DNA of 64,000 bases from JAICXG01 sp036825615 (GCA_036825615.1 DAISXY010000005.1:1-64000), one strand, 5' to 3'; counted from the first letter of the stretch, positions 25,208-34,321 are shown. A program made the numbers and translations. The notes: generated by a model from the sequence alone, not told the origin.

Positions 25208-26497
25208 TTAAAGCTGGGGCGAGCTGAGCGACACCGCCGCCTCGAGCGGCTTGGTGAAGATGAGACCGCCAGCCTTGTCGAGCGTCACTTCGCGCGCGTG
25301 GCTTTTATCGCTTTCAAACAGTCGAATCTGCTGCGCCGCAAATCCGCGATCGAGGACGTTGAGATTGGCTTCATCGTTCAGCCGCACCGAGCGATTGTCG
25401 AAATTGCCCGAGCCGATCGAGACGAAAATGTCGTCGACGATCAGCAGCTTCACGTGCAGCATCGTCGGCTGGTATTCGAAGATGCGCACGCCGGCGCGGA
25501 TCAATTCCGGCCAATGCTGTTTCGAGGCGATGCGGACCAGCTTTTGATCGATGTGTTTCCCCGGGACCATGACTTGAACTTTCACTCCCCGCCGCGCCGC
25601 CGCGATCATTTCTTCGCGCGCTTTTTCGTCGGGCAAAAAATAGGCGTTCTCGATCCGCAGCGTTTTCTGGGCGGAGGCAATCGCGAGCAAATACATCAGT
25701 TGCATATCGACGTCGCCCCGCCGCGGGGAACTTTCAAAGGCTTGCGCGAGGTAAGGACCGGCCGGGAAGAGCGGCGGAAAATATCCCGGCCCATTCAGAA
25801 TTGTGCCGCGGGTCTTGAGCCAGTTGTCCATGAAAATCCCCTGGAGCTGCGCCACGACCGGGCCGGTGACTTCGTAATGATTGTCGCGCCAGTTCTTTGG
25901 CGACTGGGCGTGGCCTAACCATTCGTCGGCAATCCCAACCCCGCCGATGAAACCGATCTTGCCGTCGACAATCAGGAGCTTGCGATGCGTGCGGTTGTTG
26001 TAACGGCGGATGTCCCACCAAAAGAGGGTGTGATATTTTTCCACCTCCGCGCCGGCGTTGCGCAACTTCGCCAGGTTTTCCGCGCCCATCCCGCTCGTGC
26101 CTTGAGCGTCGAGAATCAGGTTCACTTTGACCCCGGCGGCCGCGCGCTCGGCGAACGCGTCGGTGAATTGTTTCGCGATCTCGCCATCGGAAAAAACATA
26201 GCTCTCGAAATCAATCGTCGTCTTTGCGCGCCCAATCGCGCTCAGCATCGCCGGGAAAATCTGGTCGCCGTTTACAAGCGTGACGATGTTGTTTCCGCCG
26301 ACAAAGTTTCTGCTCAGGAGCGCTCCGGTTGCCTGACGAAAACTGGGCGAGTCTGCCGAGTAAAGAGGAGCCACGTTTCCGCGAATCTTCTTCCCACCAG
26401 AAAAGAGATTCGTGATCGCGCAGCCCGAAAAAAGACTAACGACGAGGGCAGCAAACAGGCATCCGTTAAGCCAGCCCGGAAAACGAGAGGCTTTCAT
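25208..26497 (-). CDS. Phospholipase D-type cardiolipin synthase, lipoprotein
   Basis: The 429-residue protein begins with a lipoprotein signal peptide (lipobox LFSGC, about residue 25) and carries two HKD motifs: HRKLLIVDGKIGFIGG and HVKLLIVDDIFVSIGSGNFD. Two such half-sites form one active site that joins two phosphatidylglycerols into cardiolipin or hydrolyses a phosphodiester. The lipid anchor in place of the two membrane helices of ClsA is a variant. The start at 26497 begins the signal peptide; the much longer open frame upstream is shadow of the opposite strand. The short spacer to the divergent DUF1203 gene may hold both promoters. Confidence 0.9.
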   Translation of the reverse strand: MKASRFPGWLNGCLFAALVVSLFSGCAITNLFSGGKKIRGNVAPLYSADSPSFRQATGALLSRNFVGGNNIVTLVNGDQIFPAMLSAIGRAKTTIDFESYVFSDGEIAKQFTDAFAERAAAGVKVNLILDAQGTSGMGAENLAKLRNAGAEVEKYHTLFWWDIRRYNNRTHRKLLIVDGKIGFIGGVGIADEWLGHAQSPKNWRDNHYEVTGPVVAQLQGIFMDNWLKTRGTILNGPGYFPPLFPAGPYLAQAFESSPRRGDVDMQLMYLLAIASAQKTLRIENAYFLPDEKAREEMIAAARRGVKVQVMVPGKHIDQKLVRIASKQHWPELIRAGVRIFEYQPTMLHVKLLIVDDIFVSIGSGNFDNRSVRLNDEANLNVLDRGFAAQQIRLFESDKSHAREVTLDKAGGLIFTKPLEAAVSLSSPQL

Positions 26498-26652
26498 TCC
26501 GAGTCGAAGAGAAAAAAACGCCGCAGCATCCGTTTTCAATTCGCACCAGGTCGGGTTTTCGACCGGGCTTTCGAGCAGGTGGATCGCTCTTCTGGGAATT
26601 GGCTGCCCGAATTCCGTCGATGCGCAGAGGCGCCCGGGATTTAAGCTGGGGC

Positions 26653-27120
26653 ATGAACAAATCAGCATTTCGGATTGTTCCGCTGGATTCGAGAGTCGCA
26701 GTGGAGGCGCGACGCAAGGCGCAAGCCGGCGCTCCCGATCACGCGATTGTGAAAGTTGATTCGCCGAGCGGTTATCCCTGCCGGCACTGCCTGCAATGGG
26801 CCAGACCGGGTGAACAGGTCGTGCTCTTTCCCTACGCCTCGATTTCATTCGGGCGACCCTATGCCGAGAGCGGCCCGATTTTTGTCCATGCCGAACCGTG
26901 CGCTCCCTACGCCGCGACCGATCGATACCCGAACGATTTCCGCAGTCATCGCGTCTTGCGCGCCTACGATGAAAACGAGGAGATGATTGACGCGATCGTT
27001 GTTTCCGATGATCAACCCGAAGCCGTGATCGAAAATCTGCTGCGAAACCCGCGCACCGCATTCTTACAGGCGCGGAGCGTGACCCGCGGCTGCTACACCT
27101 TCAAGATCGAACGCGCATGA
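26653..27120 (+). CDS. DUF1203 family protein
   Basis: This 155-residue protein matches DUF1203: FRIVPLD at the N-terminus, YPCRHCLQWARPGEQVVLFPY, and SGPIFVHAEPCAPYAA, with conserved Cys and His that could bind metal or act in chemistry. Its function is unknown. Its stop overlaps the ada start by 4 bases (ATGA), so it is translationally coupled to a DNA-alkylation repair protein, a link suggesting an accessory role in stress response. Confidence 0.85.
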   Translation: MNKSAFRIVPLDSRVAVEARRKAQAGAPDHAIVKVDSPSGYPCRHCLQWARPGEQVVLFPYASISFGRPYAESGPIFVHAEPCAPYAATDRYPNDFRSHRVLRAYDENEEMIDAIVVSDDQPEAVIENLLRNPRTAFLQARSVTRGCYTFKIERA

Positions 27121-28178
27121 AAACGCTGGAACTGCTTCCGCCTGACGACACCATGTATCGCGCCCTCGTGAATCGGGATGCGAGCTTTGAAGGCATCTTC
27201 CTCGTTGGCGTGCGCACGACCGGGATCTTCTGCCGGCCGACCTGTCCATCGAAAAAGCCGGGGCGCCAGAACGTGGAGTTTTTCCCCTCGCCTAACGAGG
27301 CCTTGATCGGCGGTTATCGTCCCTGCCTGCGCTGTCATCCGATGGACCCGGTCCAACCGCCGCCGGAGTTGATCGAGCGGCTTCGCGCGGAAGTGGAGAA
27401 GGCTCCCGATGGCCGGCTGACCGACAAAGAACTGGCTTCGCTCGCGATCGATCCGTCGACCGCGCGCCGGCAGTTCAAGCGCTATTACGGAATGACCTTC
27501 CAGGCTTATCACCGCGCCCGGCGAATGGGACTCGCGCTGCGCGAAGTCCGGCGGGGCGAGACCGTGGAAGAGGCGCGCAACGGGAGCGGTTTCGGATCAG
27601 AGAGCGGGTTTCGCGAAGCGTTCACGAAGATTTTTGGTGAACCGCCGACCACCGCGAAGCGCCGCGATTGTTTATTCGCGGAACGCCTGACGACGCCGCT
27701 CGGTACGATGCTGGCGGTGGCGGATGACGAAGGTCTGCGCCTGCTCGAGTTTGGCGATCGCCGGGCATTGGAAAACGAATTGCCCATCCTGCGTCAGCGC
27801 TTGAAAAAATCGCTCGTCCCTGGCGAACATCCGCATCTCACGGCGACTCGAAAACAACTCGCCGATTATTTTGCGGGCAAGAATCTCGAGTTCGACGTCC
27901 CGCTCGCTCCCGTGGGCTCGGAGTTTCAACTGCGGGCCTGGGAAATCCTTCGTTCCATTCCGGCCGGTGAAACGCGCTCCTATTCCTGGATGGCGGAGAA
28001 GCTGGGCGATCCGCAACTACGCCGGGCGGTCGGCCGGGCCAACGGCACGAACATGATCGCCATCATCATTCCGTGTCATCGCGTCATCCGTGCCGACGGC
28101 ACGCTCTGCGGCTACGGCGGCGGATTATGGCGCAAAAAATGGCTCCTCGACCACGAACACAAGTGGGTGAAACCCTGA
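27117..28178 (+). CDS. ada: Bifunctional transcriptional activator / O6-methylguanine-DNA methyltransferase Ada
   Basis: All three Ada parts are present in 353 residues. The N-terminal zinc domain has C39, C43, C70 and C73 (FCRPTC and CLRC), where C39 corresponds to the methyl-accepting Cys of E. coli Ada. A central AraC-type helix-turn-helix follows, and the C-terminal methyltransferase has C320 in IPCHRV. Methyl transfer to the N-terminal Cys from phosphotriesters turns the protein into an activator; C320 repairs O6-methylguanine. It probably controls its own operon with the upstream DUF1203 gene. Confidence 0.94.
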   Translation: MKTLELLPPDDTMYRALVNRDASFEGIFLVGVRTTGIFCRPTCPSKKPGRQNVEFFPSPNEALIGGYRPCLRCHPMDPVQPPPELIERLRAEVEKAPDGRLTDKELASLAIDPSTARRQFKRYYGMTFQAYHRARRMGLALREVRRGETVEEARNGSGFGSESGFREAFTKIFGEPPTTAKRRDCLFAERLTTPLGTMLAVADDEGLRLLEFGDRRALENELPILRQRLKKSLVPGEHPHLTATRKQLADYFAGKNLEFDVPLAPVGSEFQLRAWEILRSIPAGETRSYSWMAEKLGDPQLRRAVGRANGTNMIAIIIPCHRVIRADGTLCGYGGGLWRKKWLLDHEHKWVKP

Positions 28179-28230
28179 GGCTTCGTCGCGCACCCGACGC
28201 GAGCCGCACGCCGCCGTGCGTGCAAGCCAC

Positions 28231-28257
28231 TGGAGCCGGCCCGCCCCCGGGCCGCCC
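28231..28257 (+). repeat. Intergenic palindromic repeat, family R1
   Basis: Copy of the TGGAGCCGGCCCGCCC repeat with the hairpin GGCCCG-CCCC-CGGGCC, 50 bases after the ada stop. Confidence 0.75.
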
Positions 28258-28263
28258 GGTCGA

Positions 28264-28307
28264 GCTCTGCGATTTCTGCCTCCTCTGCGTTTAGCTGCGC
28301 AGAAAAT
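28264..28307. repeat. CTCTGCG-type intergenic element, short copy
   Basis: Direct units of CTCTGCG and TTTCTGC followed by the inverted GCAGAAAA end. It resembles half of the larger element at 28471. Confidence 0.5.
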
Positions 28308-28470
28308 TACAAGAGCCCGGCGATCGGCCAAAGCGAGAGCAACCAGGACGCAGCGCGTAGCCAGAAGTTCGTGCCCGGCGGCTTATCGTATTTGATCAGT
28401 TCGCCGTTTCGGTGTCTGTGATAATGCCTCTTATCTCAATCACGGTTCAAGTCTATGGATGGGAGATCGA

Positions 28471-28584
28471 AGTTTTAAGGCAGAGGACACAGAGGACGCA
28501 GAGGTTCGCAGAGACAAGACAATCAATTTCTCCACACTCTCTTTGCGTACCTCTGCGATCTCTGCGCCCTCTGCGTTAAAGACA
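28471..28584. repeat. CTCTGCG-type inverted repeat element
   Basis: The left arm (28471-28514) is built from CAGAGGAC/GCAGAGG units and the right arm (28541-28584) from CTCTGCG units, so the whole can fold into one imperfect long hairpin. The outer ends TTTTAAGGCAGAGG and CCCTCTGCGTTAAA are inverted. This is a recurrent intergenic class in Verrucomicrobiota and Planctomycetota genomes (from memory). Confidence 0.7.
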
Positions 28585-28764
28585 ACGCCCCTTTGCGCCG
28601 CCGCACCACGCTTTCACGCATTTGCAATTCGCAGCGCAAGCGCTCCGCTTTGCCCCAGCAGGCGACGCCGCCCGCTGGGGCAGGCGATGCGCCCGCCCTA
28701 CAATCGGTTTCCTCTCCGGCGTCCCAAGTTTGGCTCCGCGCCGCCCGCACATTATTATCCCGGT

Positions 28765-29169
28765 GTGCAGCCCGATTTCCTGCTCGTAGATGGCCACAGC
28801 ATCATTTTCGCCTGGCCGGAATTGCGCTCGCTCCATCAACAGCGCACCGCTCTCGCCCGCGAAGCGCTGGTGAAACGGTTGCGCGACTATCAGGATTGGA
28901 GCGGAACGCGGGTCGTGGTCGTGTTCGACGGCCGCGGCTTATCCGTGACACAGGAAAACGAACCGGGCGAGATTCAGATCCTCTACTCCCGGCAGGGTCA
29001 AACGGCCGACTCGATCATCGAACGCCTGGCGAACAAATACGCGGAGCGCTTTCGGCTCCTCGTTGCCACGGGCGATTATCTGGAACAGGAAACGGTCGGG
29101 GCGAGCGGCGCGGAAACGATTTCGCCCGACGGGCTGCGTGACCTGCTCGAGCAAGTGCGTCCTCGTTAG
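28765..29169 (+). CDS. YacP-like NYN domain protein (putative RNase)
   Basis: This 134-residue protein has the NYN/PIN-like fold of the YacP (Rae1) family: FLLVDGHSIIFAWPEL at the start, VVVFDGRG, QTADSIIERLANKY and VATGDYLEQETV, with the acidic residues that bind metal. B. subtilis Rae1 cuts mRNA at the ribosome. A GTG at 28765 directly before the first conserved strand is the best start; the longer frame upstream crosses repeats. The stop codon TAG lies inside a TCGTTAGGC motif. Confidence 0.82.
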   Translation: MQPDFLLVDGHSIIFAWPELRSLHQQRTALAREALVKRLRDYQDWSGTRVVVVFDGRGLSVTQENEPGEIQILYSRQGQTADSIIERLANKYAERFRLLVATGDYLEQETVGASGAETISPDGLRDLLEQVRPR

Positions 29170-29210
29170 GCGCGACCGCGGGGCGAATTTGCTCGCGCGT
29201 GCGTACCCTG

Positions 29211-29243
29211 GCGAAGCGGGCCGAGGGCGGGCCGGCTCCAAAG
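29211..29243 (-). repeat. Intergenic palindromic repeat, family R1
   Basis: Reverse-oriented copy (ends GGGCCGGCTCCAAA on the plus strand). It matches the copy at 2275, including the adjacent CTTCGC. Confidence 0.75.
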
Positions 29244-29301
29244 GCACGAATCGAGGGCGAGGCGGCGCGGGGGCGCAACGGCTCCAGGTGCAGCGCAGCG
29301 C

Positions 29302-29466
29302 TCAGGCGCTCTCCACCGCAGCGGGCTCAGGTGCCGGCGGTGCCGCAGTTTTTTTTGACTTCGGTTTTGCCGCAGGGTGCCGGCGCGTTTTGGCGGCAAC
29401 GCGTTTGCGTTCCAGATATGCCTTGCGGCGGCGGCGCTTCGCGCGAACTCCATGTTGCTGGCCCAT
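29302..29466 (-). CDS. Small basic protein (MGQQ family-like), unknown
   Basis: This 54-residue protein begins MGQQHGVRAKRRRRKAYLER and continues with a Lys/Ala/Pro tail like those of histone H1-like proteins. The N-terminal part looks conserved rather than low-complexity, and I recall similar small basic proteins in this phylum, but no function. It may bind RNA or DNA. The ATG at 29466 is chosen over an upstream extension because the conserved block starts there. It is divergent from the coiled-coil membrane protein gene. Confidence 0.6.
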   Translation of the reverse strand: MGQQHGVRAKRRRRKAYLERKRVAAKTRRHPAAKPKSKKTAAPPAPEPAAVESA

Positions 29467-29555
29467 GAAGCCGTTGCTATAGGCCGGAAGCGCCCGGGAC
29501 GCAATTTCCGAAACGCAGGGCGGGCGGAAAAAAGCAGGCCTTCCGCATTTCGATC

Positions 29556-30422
29556 TTGCCATTTTTGGACAATCCCCGCTACAAGAAGCGCCGCAAAATT
29601 GTGTCACCCGCAGCTTCACCCTCAGTTCTTACCAGCCGGCCGAAGCTTCTTCTTGGCCTCTCGATTCTGCTTCTGACGCTTGCGCTTCTTTTCGGGTTTC
29701 TGAATTCGAGCAAGCTGGGCGCACTGCGCAACGAGCTCGCCCGCAGCGTAGCCGATCGTGACATGGCCGCGCGCCTGCGCGTCGCGAGCGAGAAAAAGCT
29801 CAGGGCACACGAAAAGGAATTTGCCGAGACGAGAAATCAGGCCAGCAGCGCGGAAGAGAAGGCGACCGGCACGCGGGCGGAGCTGGCGAAGGCGCAAAAC
29901 GAAAAGGCGGCGCTCGAAGCGAAACTCCAGGCCAGCGAAAGCCAGGTGGCCGAGCTCCAGAAGCGGGTGGCCGACGCGAGCGTCGGCGGGACCGTGGGCG
30001 AGGCGGTTTTGCCTAACGACCTAAAGACCCAACTCGAGAACGCCCGCCATCAGCTCGATGCAGCCGAGCAGGAAAAAGCTGTCCTGGCCGGGAAGATCAA
30101 GGCGGCCCAGGATCACCTCGCCGCAATGGAGGCGGAAAAGAAGCGGCGCGAAGCCGGCGCGAACCGGTCCGGAGTGCACGGAGTGGTGCTCGCCGTCAAT
30201 CAGGCTTATAACTTTGTTGTCCTGAGCATGGGCGATCGCCAGGGTGTCGTCGCCAATTCCGAGATGCTGGTGATGCGCGCCGGCGAGTTCATCGGCAAGA
30301 TCCGCATCTCGTCAGTTGAACCCACGACCTCTATAGGCGATATCCTCACCAACACCCTGGCGCGTGGCGTGCAGGTGCAGCCTGGAGATACTGTGATCTA
30401 TGCCGGAAATAACAATTCGTAA
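29556..30422 (+). CDS. Membrane-anchored coiled-coil protein with C-terminal beta domain
   Basis: The 288-residue protein has a basic N-terminus, one membrane helix (about 32-48, LLGLSILLLTLALLFGF), a long coiled coil (about 60-200) and a C-terminal globular part (GVVLAVNQAYNFVVLSMGDR, then GDTVIY at the end) that resembles the beta domains of envelope scaffold proteins. It probably spans the periplasm. The start is TTG at 29556, as no ATG fits before the basic segment. The end overlaps the following lipoprotein gene by 23 bases, so the two are a unit. Confidence 0.78.
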   Translation: MPFLDNPRYKKRRKIVSPAASPSVLTSRPKLLLGLSILLLTLALLFGFLNSSKLGALRNELARSVADRDMAARLRVASEKKLRAHEKEFAETRNQASSAEEKATGTRAELAKAQNEKAALEAKLQASESQVAELQKRVADASVGGTVGEAVLPNDLKTQLENARHQLDAAEQEKAVLAGKIKAAQDHLAAMEAEKKRREAGANRSGVHGVVLAVNQAYNFVVLSMGDRQGVVANSEMLVMRAGEFIGKIRISSVEPTTSIGDILTNTLARGVQVQPGDTVIYAGNNNS

Positions 30423-30654
30423 TCGCCGACGGAGCCTTTGCCTGACGACCGCGTTCGGTCTCGGCGTCGCGGTTTTGTGTTCCTCCTGCGCGACCGAGAA
30501 ACCGCGCACCGCCCTCATCAACGATCCCGATTCGCAGGCCGAGTCGAGCATTCCATGGAACAAGCCGGCGAAATGGGAAACCGGCGCGCAAATTCCCGGC
30601 GGTATCGGCGGGATCGAGTCCAATCCGGCGAGCGATCCAACCAGGGGCTACTGA
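30400..30654 (+). CDS. Small lipoprotein, unknown
   Basis: This 84-residue protein has an Arg-rich start, a hydrophobic segment and a lipobox (LCSSC, about residue 29). The short mature part is Pro/Gly/Ser-rich with WNKPAKWETG. It would be lipidated and anchored to a membrane. It overlaps the end of the coiled-coil protein gene and is probably co-translated with it. No family recognised. Confidence 0.75.
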   Translation: MPEITIRNRRRSLCLTTAFGLGVAVLCSSCATEKPRTALINDPDSQAESSIPWNKPAKWETGAQIPGGIGGIESNPASDPTRGY

Positions 30655-30664
30655 GCGAACAGCT

Positions 30665-30688
30665 GTAGCCGGGGGCGCTGACCCCGGC
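30665..30688 (+). repeat. Intergenic hairpin repeat, family R2 (GTAGCCGGGG)
   Basis: A 24-base element with a 7-bp stem (GCCGGGG / CCCCGGC) and the loop GCGCTGA. An identical copy lies at 44987. Confidence 0.75.
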
Positions 30689-30725
30689 AGTCATCGTTGG
30701 CGGGCCAAAGCGCAAAGCGCAACGT

Positions 30726-32024
30726 TCAGATCCAAAATCCTGCCGCGATCACCGCGTCCTTGGGAATAACCACGATGCCGTCGCGGATGAAATAGTTGTC
30801 CGCGTCCAGGTTCGCCGGTTTGCCCTCCGGCGTGATCACGACGCCGTCGCCAATGCGCGCATTTTTATCCACGATCGCGCGATCGATCACGCAATTGCGC
30901 CCAATCCCGATCGGCGGCACGCCGGGCACTTGCGGCGCTGTCCCTTCGAAGTAATCGCCGCCCATGATGACACTGTTGCGGATGGTGGCGCCGCTCCGGA
31001 TGATGCTGCGCACGCCAATGACGCTGCGTTCGATATGCGCATCGGAGATGATGCAACCGTCGGAGACGATCGCCTGGCGCAGCGTCGCGCCATTCACCTT
31101 GCTCCCGGGTAGAAATCGCGGATGCGTGTAGATCGGTGCCGTCGCCTCGAAGAAGCTGTATTTCGGCACGAGGCTCGTGAGATCGAGGTTCGCCTCGTAA
31201 AACGCGCGGATCGTTCCGATATCTTCCCAGTAGCCTTCAAAAATGTAGGCGCTTACATGCCGCTCGCCGATCGCTTTCGGGATCACATGTTTGCCGAAAT
31301 CATCCAGATCGCCTTCGAGGCAATCCACCAGCACCTGCCGGTTGAAGACATAGATCCCCATCGAAGCCTGGAACAGCTCCTCCTCCGCTCCCCGTCCGAT
31401 CGTCGCGAGGGTCTCGCGGTCGAGTTTCAATTCGTCGAGCAACAACGGGTCCTTTGGTTTTTCCTCGAAGCGGGTGATCCGATGATCCGCCCCGCTCCGC
31501 ATGATGCCGAAATCGGAGGCCTGCGCGCGCTCCACCGGCGTGACCGCAAGCGTGATCTCCGCCCCCGCGCGAATGTGTTCGTGCAGCAGCACGCGGAAAT
31601 CCATCCGGTAAAGCTGGTCGCCGCTCAGGATAAGGAAATACTCATACGGTTGCTCGAGGAAGTAACGGAGGTTTTGCCGGACCGCGTCGGCCGTGCCCTG
31701 ATACCACTGCGTGCTCTGGGGTGTTTGTTGCGCAGCCAGGATATCGACAAAGCTGCGGGAAAAATTGTCGAACTTGTAGCTCGCCTGGATGTGGCGATGG
31801 AGCGACATGGTGTTGAACTGGGTGAGAATGTATATCGAGCGCAGGCCCGAGTTGAGACAATTGCTGATCGGGATATCAACCAGCCGGTATTTCCCGCCTA
31901 AGGGGACGGCTGGCTTAGCGCGCTCCTTCGTGAGCGGATAAAGCCGCGTCCCGGCGCCGCCGCCCATGATGATGGAGAGGGTGCGTTGGGTCGTTCCCGG
32001 TGGCAAAGCAGGTGATTGCGGCAT
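30726..32024 (-). CDS. glgC: Glucose-1-phosphate adenylyltransferase
   Basis: This 432-residue enzyme has the nucleotidyltransferase motif MGGGAGTRLYPLTKERAKPA, substrate-binding segments (QGTADAVRQN, SGDQLYRMD, FEEKP, GYWEDIGT) and a C-terminal left-handed beta helix. It makes ADP-glucose from ATP and glucose-1-phosphate, the committed step of glycogen synthesis. The start at 32024 has a GGGAG site just before it; a TTG three codons upstream is less likely. It is divergent from glmS, so both sugar-phosphate genes share a 216-base control region. Confidence 0.94.
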   Translation of the reverse strand: MPQSPALPPGTTQRTLSIIMGGGAGTRLYPLTKERAKPAVPLGGKYRLVDIPISNCLNSGLRSIYILTQFNTMSLHRHIQASYKFDNFSRSFVDILAAQQTPQSTQWYQGTADAVRQNLRYFLEQPYEYFLILSGDQLYRMDFRVLLHEHIRAGAEITLAVTPVERAQASDFGIMRSGADHRITRFEEKPKDPLLLDELKLDRETLATIGRGAEEELFQASMGIYVFNRQVLVDCLEGDLDDFGKHVIPKAIGERHVSAYIFEGYWEDIGTIRAFYEANLDLTSLVPKYSFFEATAPIYTHPRFLPGSKVNGATLRQAIVSDGCIISDAHIERSVIGVRSIIRSGATIRNSVIMGGDYFEGTAPQVPGVPPIGIGRNCVIDRAIVDKNARIGDGVVITPEGKPANLDADNYFIRDGIVVIPKDAVIAAGFWI

Positions 32025-32240
32025 TTCTCCCAAAGCGAGGCTACAGGAGATTCGCTTCTCAAGACAAGTGCAGCCGAGGTGAAGTTACTTTATCCGAGTG
32101 AGTCGACCGACACTGCTTATGTCCTGCTCACCCGAACCGGCGCGAAGGCTTGCTTCCGGGGTAGCTTGGTGTCACGATGGGGCGGTCGGTTCTCGGTTCC
32201 CGATTTAACCTTCACGCGTCAGTCCTTTAAGGCTCCCATC

Positions 32241-34112
32241 ATGTGCGGCATCGTCGGATACGTTGGCAAAGCCGAAGCGGCGCCCATCCTCCTCGATGGG
32301 CTCCGTCGGCTGGAATATCGTGGTTATGATTCGGCTGGCATCGCGGTCGTCAATCACGACCATGTCGAGACCCGCAAGTGCGCCGGCCGCATCTCGGGTT
32401 TGCTCAAGCTCGTCGCCGATGACCCCACCAGCGGCACCTATGGAATCAGCCACACCCGTTGGGCAACCCACGGCAAGCCGACCGACCAGAACGCCCACCC
32501 GCATTTCGACGAGAGCGGTAAGCTTGCCCTTGTCCACAACGGCGTGATCGAAAACTTCCAGGAAATCAAGGACGCACTCCTGCGCGAAGGCGAACATCAT
32601 TTCACTTCCGAAACCGATACCGAGGTGCTGGCTCATCTTGTCGGGAAGTTGTATGACGAATCGGCCATCGGGGTCGCCGATCCGCGGCGCCACAAAGCCT
32701 TGCTTGTCGAAGCGCTGCGGACCGCGCTCCAGCAGGTCATCGGCACCTACGGCATCGCGATGGTGCATGCCGATGTGCCGAACTTTATCGTCGGCGCCCG
32801 GCGCGGCAGTCCGCTCGTGCTTGGGGTGGGCAAGGACGAAAACTTTCTCGCGAGCGACGTGAGCGCGATCGTGGCTTACACGCGCGACGCGGTTTACCTC
32901 AACGACTTCGACCTGGTCGCGGTCGAGGGGGACAAGTTCGAGATCAGCTCGCTCGCGGGCGAGCGCGGGGACCGGGCGATCAGCAAGGTCGAGTTCACGG
33001 CGGAGGACATCAAGAAAGGCGATTACCCGCATTACATGCTGAAGGAGATCTTCGAGCAGCCCGGCTCGGTGCGCGACGCGATGCGCGGCCGGCTCAATCT
33101 CGAGGAATGCACGGCCAAACTCGGCGGCCTCAACATGACCCCGGCGCAACTGCGCGAGGTCGGCCGCGTTGTCCTCACCGGCTGCGGGACCGCGCTTCAC
33201 GCCGGGATGGTGGGCGAATACCTGATCGAGCAGCTGGCGAACATCCCGACCGAAGTGGAATACGCGAGCGAGTTCCGCCATCGCAACACGCCGATGGCGA
33301 ACGACACGCTGGTCTTCGCCATCAGCCAGAGCGGCGAGACCGCGGACACGTTAGGCGCGCTCCGCGAAAGTCAGAGAAAGGGTTTTCGCACCCTCGGCAT
33401 CTGCAACAACGTCGCGAGCACGATCGCGCGCGAGAGCGACGGCGGCGTCTACATGCACGCCGGGCCGGAAATCGGGGTCGCGGCGACCAAGTCGTTCACC
33501 TCCCAGGTCGTCATCCTGACCCTGATCGGCTTGTTGTTAGGCCGGATGCGTCATCTCTCGACCGCTGCCGGCAGCCGCATCATCGAAGCGCTGGAAACCT
33601 TGCCCGACAAACTCGAGCAGGTTTTGAAGTTGAGCGATCAGATTAAAACCATCGCGCAGAAATATGCCGAGGCGACTGGCGTGCTCTTTTTTGGCCGGCA
33701 ACTGAATTTCCCGATCGCACTCGAAGCCGCACTCAAGGTCAAAGAGATCACCTACCTTTATTCGGAAGGTCATCCGAGCGCGGAACTGAAGCATGGCGTC
33801 ATCGCCCTCGTCAGGCCGGAGTTGCCTTCGGTCTTCATTGCGCCGGACGACGCGCTTTTTTCGAAAAACCTGAACAACATCGAGCAGGTGCGGGCGCGCA
33901 AAGGCCCGATCATCACCGTCACGACCGAGAGCGGCGCGGGGAAACTGAAGGAGATCGCCGATGATGTGATTGTCGTTCCCGAGGCCGAGGATGTGGTCAT
34001 GCCGGTGTTGAGCATCGTGCCGCTCCAACTCCTCGCCTATCATCTCGCGGTCACGCTCGGGCGCGACGTGGACAAGCCGCGCAACCTCGCGAAGAGCGTG
34101 ACGGTCGAATAA
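32241..34112 (+). CDS. glmS: Glutamine-fructose-6-phosphate aminotransferase (isomerizing)
   Basis: This 623-residue enzyme begins MCGIVGYVGK with the catalytic Cys of the glutaminase domain, followed by EYRGYDSAG, THGKPTDQNAHP and HNGVIENF. Two SIS domains follow (GCGTALHAG, SQSGETADT; KEITYLYSEGHPSAELKHG) and the usual C-terminal KSVTVE. It makes glucosamine-6-phosphate for peptidoglycan and LPS. The start must be at 32241, since the Cys has to become the N-terminal residue. I see no glmS ribozyme signature upstream. Confidence 0.96.
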   Translation: MCGIVGYVGKAEAAPILLDGLRRLEYRGYDSAGIAVVNHDHVETRKCAGRISGLLKLVADDPTSGTYGISHTRWATHGKPTDQNAHPHFDESGKLALVHNGVIENFQEIKDALLREGEHHFTSETDTEVLAHLVGKLYDESAIGVADPRRHKALLVEALRTALQQVIGTYGIAMVHADVPNFIVGARRGSPLVLGVGKDENFLASDVSAIVAYTRDAVYLNDFDLVAVEGDKFEISSLAGERGDRAISKVEFTAEDIKKGDYPHYMLKEIFEQPGSVRDAMRGRLNLEECTAKLGGLNMTPAQLREVGRVVLTGCGTALHAGMVGEYLIEQLANIPTEVEYASEFRHRNTPMANDTLVFAISQSGETADTLGALRESQRKGFRTLGICNNVASTIARESDGGVYMHAGPEIGVAATKSFTSQVVILTLIGLLLGRMRHLSTAAGSRIIEALETLPDKLEQVLKLSDQIKTIAQKYAEATGVLFFGRQLNFPIALEAALKVKEITYLYSEGHPSAELKHGVIALVRPELPSVFIAPDDALFSKNLNNIEQVRARKGPIITVTTESGAGKLKEIADDVIVVPEAEDVVMPVLSIVPLQLLAYHLAVTLGRDVDKPRNLAKSVTVE

Positions 34113-34123
34113 CGCCTCTCCTT

Positions 34124-34309
34124 CGTCATCCCGAGCGTAGCGCAGCGCAGTCGAGGGATCCCGTGAACTAACTTGGAAGCTCCGCGGCAGAGCATCCCGG
34201 CAGTGCGAACTACACAACAGACGGCTACGTTCGAGTGGCCCGCTGCACGGTTACGCGACGGGATCCTTCCCCGAATGCTTTCGGGGCTCCGCTCCGCTCA
34301 GGATGACGG
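34124..34309. repeat. GGATCC-type inverted repeat element
   Basis: The outer arms CGTCATCCCGAGC (34124-34136) and GCTCAGGATGACG (34297-34309) are inverted with one mismatch, and the inner GGGATCCCGT (34155-34164) pairs with ACGGGATCC. This CATCCTGAGC...GGATCC class is widespread between genes in many bacteria (from memory). Partial copies are near 40826 and 51380. Confidence 0.7.
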
Positions 34310-34321
34310 GACTAAAGACAG

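Larger units (their letters stand above)
28179..28764. other. 586-base intergenic region made of repeats
   Basis: No gene is seen. The region holds an R1 repeat (28231), two CTCTGCG-type elements (28264 and 28471) and a GC-rich stretch with a CCCCAGC/GCTGGGG inverted repeat around 28651-28680. Open frames running through it code only for repeat-derived sequence. Confidence 0.6.

Noticed and set aside
26498..27061. Long N-terminal extension of the PLD gene
   Set aside because: The extension is antisense to the DUF1203 gene; the lipoprotein signal peptide marks the true start at 26497.
28471..28584. CRISPR-like array
   Set aside because: The CTCTGCG units are short, irregular and arranged as an inverted repeat, without regular spacers or cas genes.
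32025..32240. glmS ribozyme or sugar riboswitch before glmS
   Set aside because: No ribozyme core or known aptamer pattern could be recognised; only a divergent promoter region with glgC.
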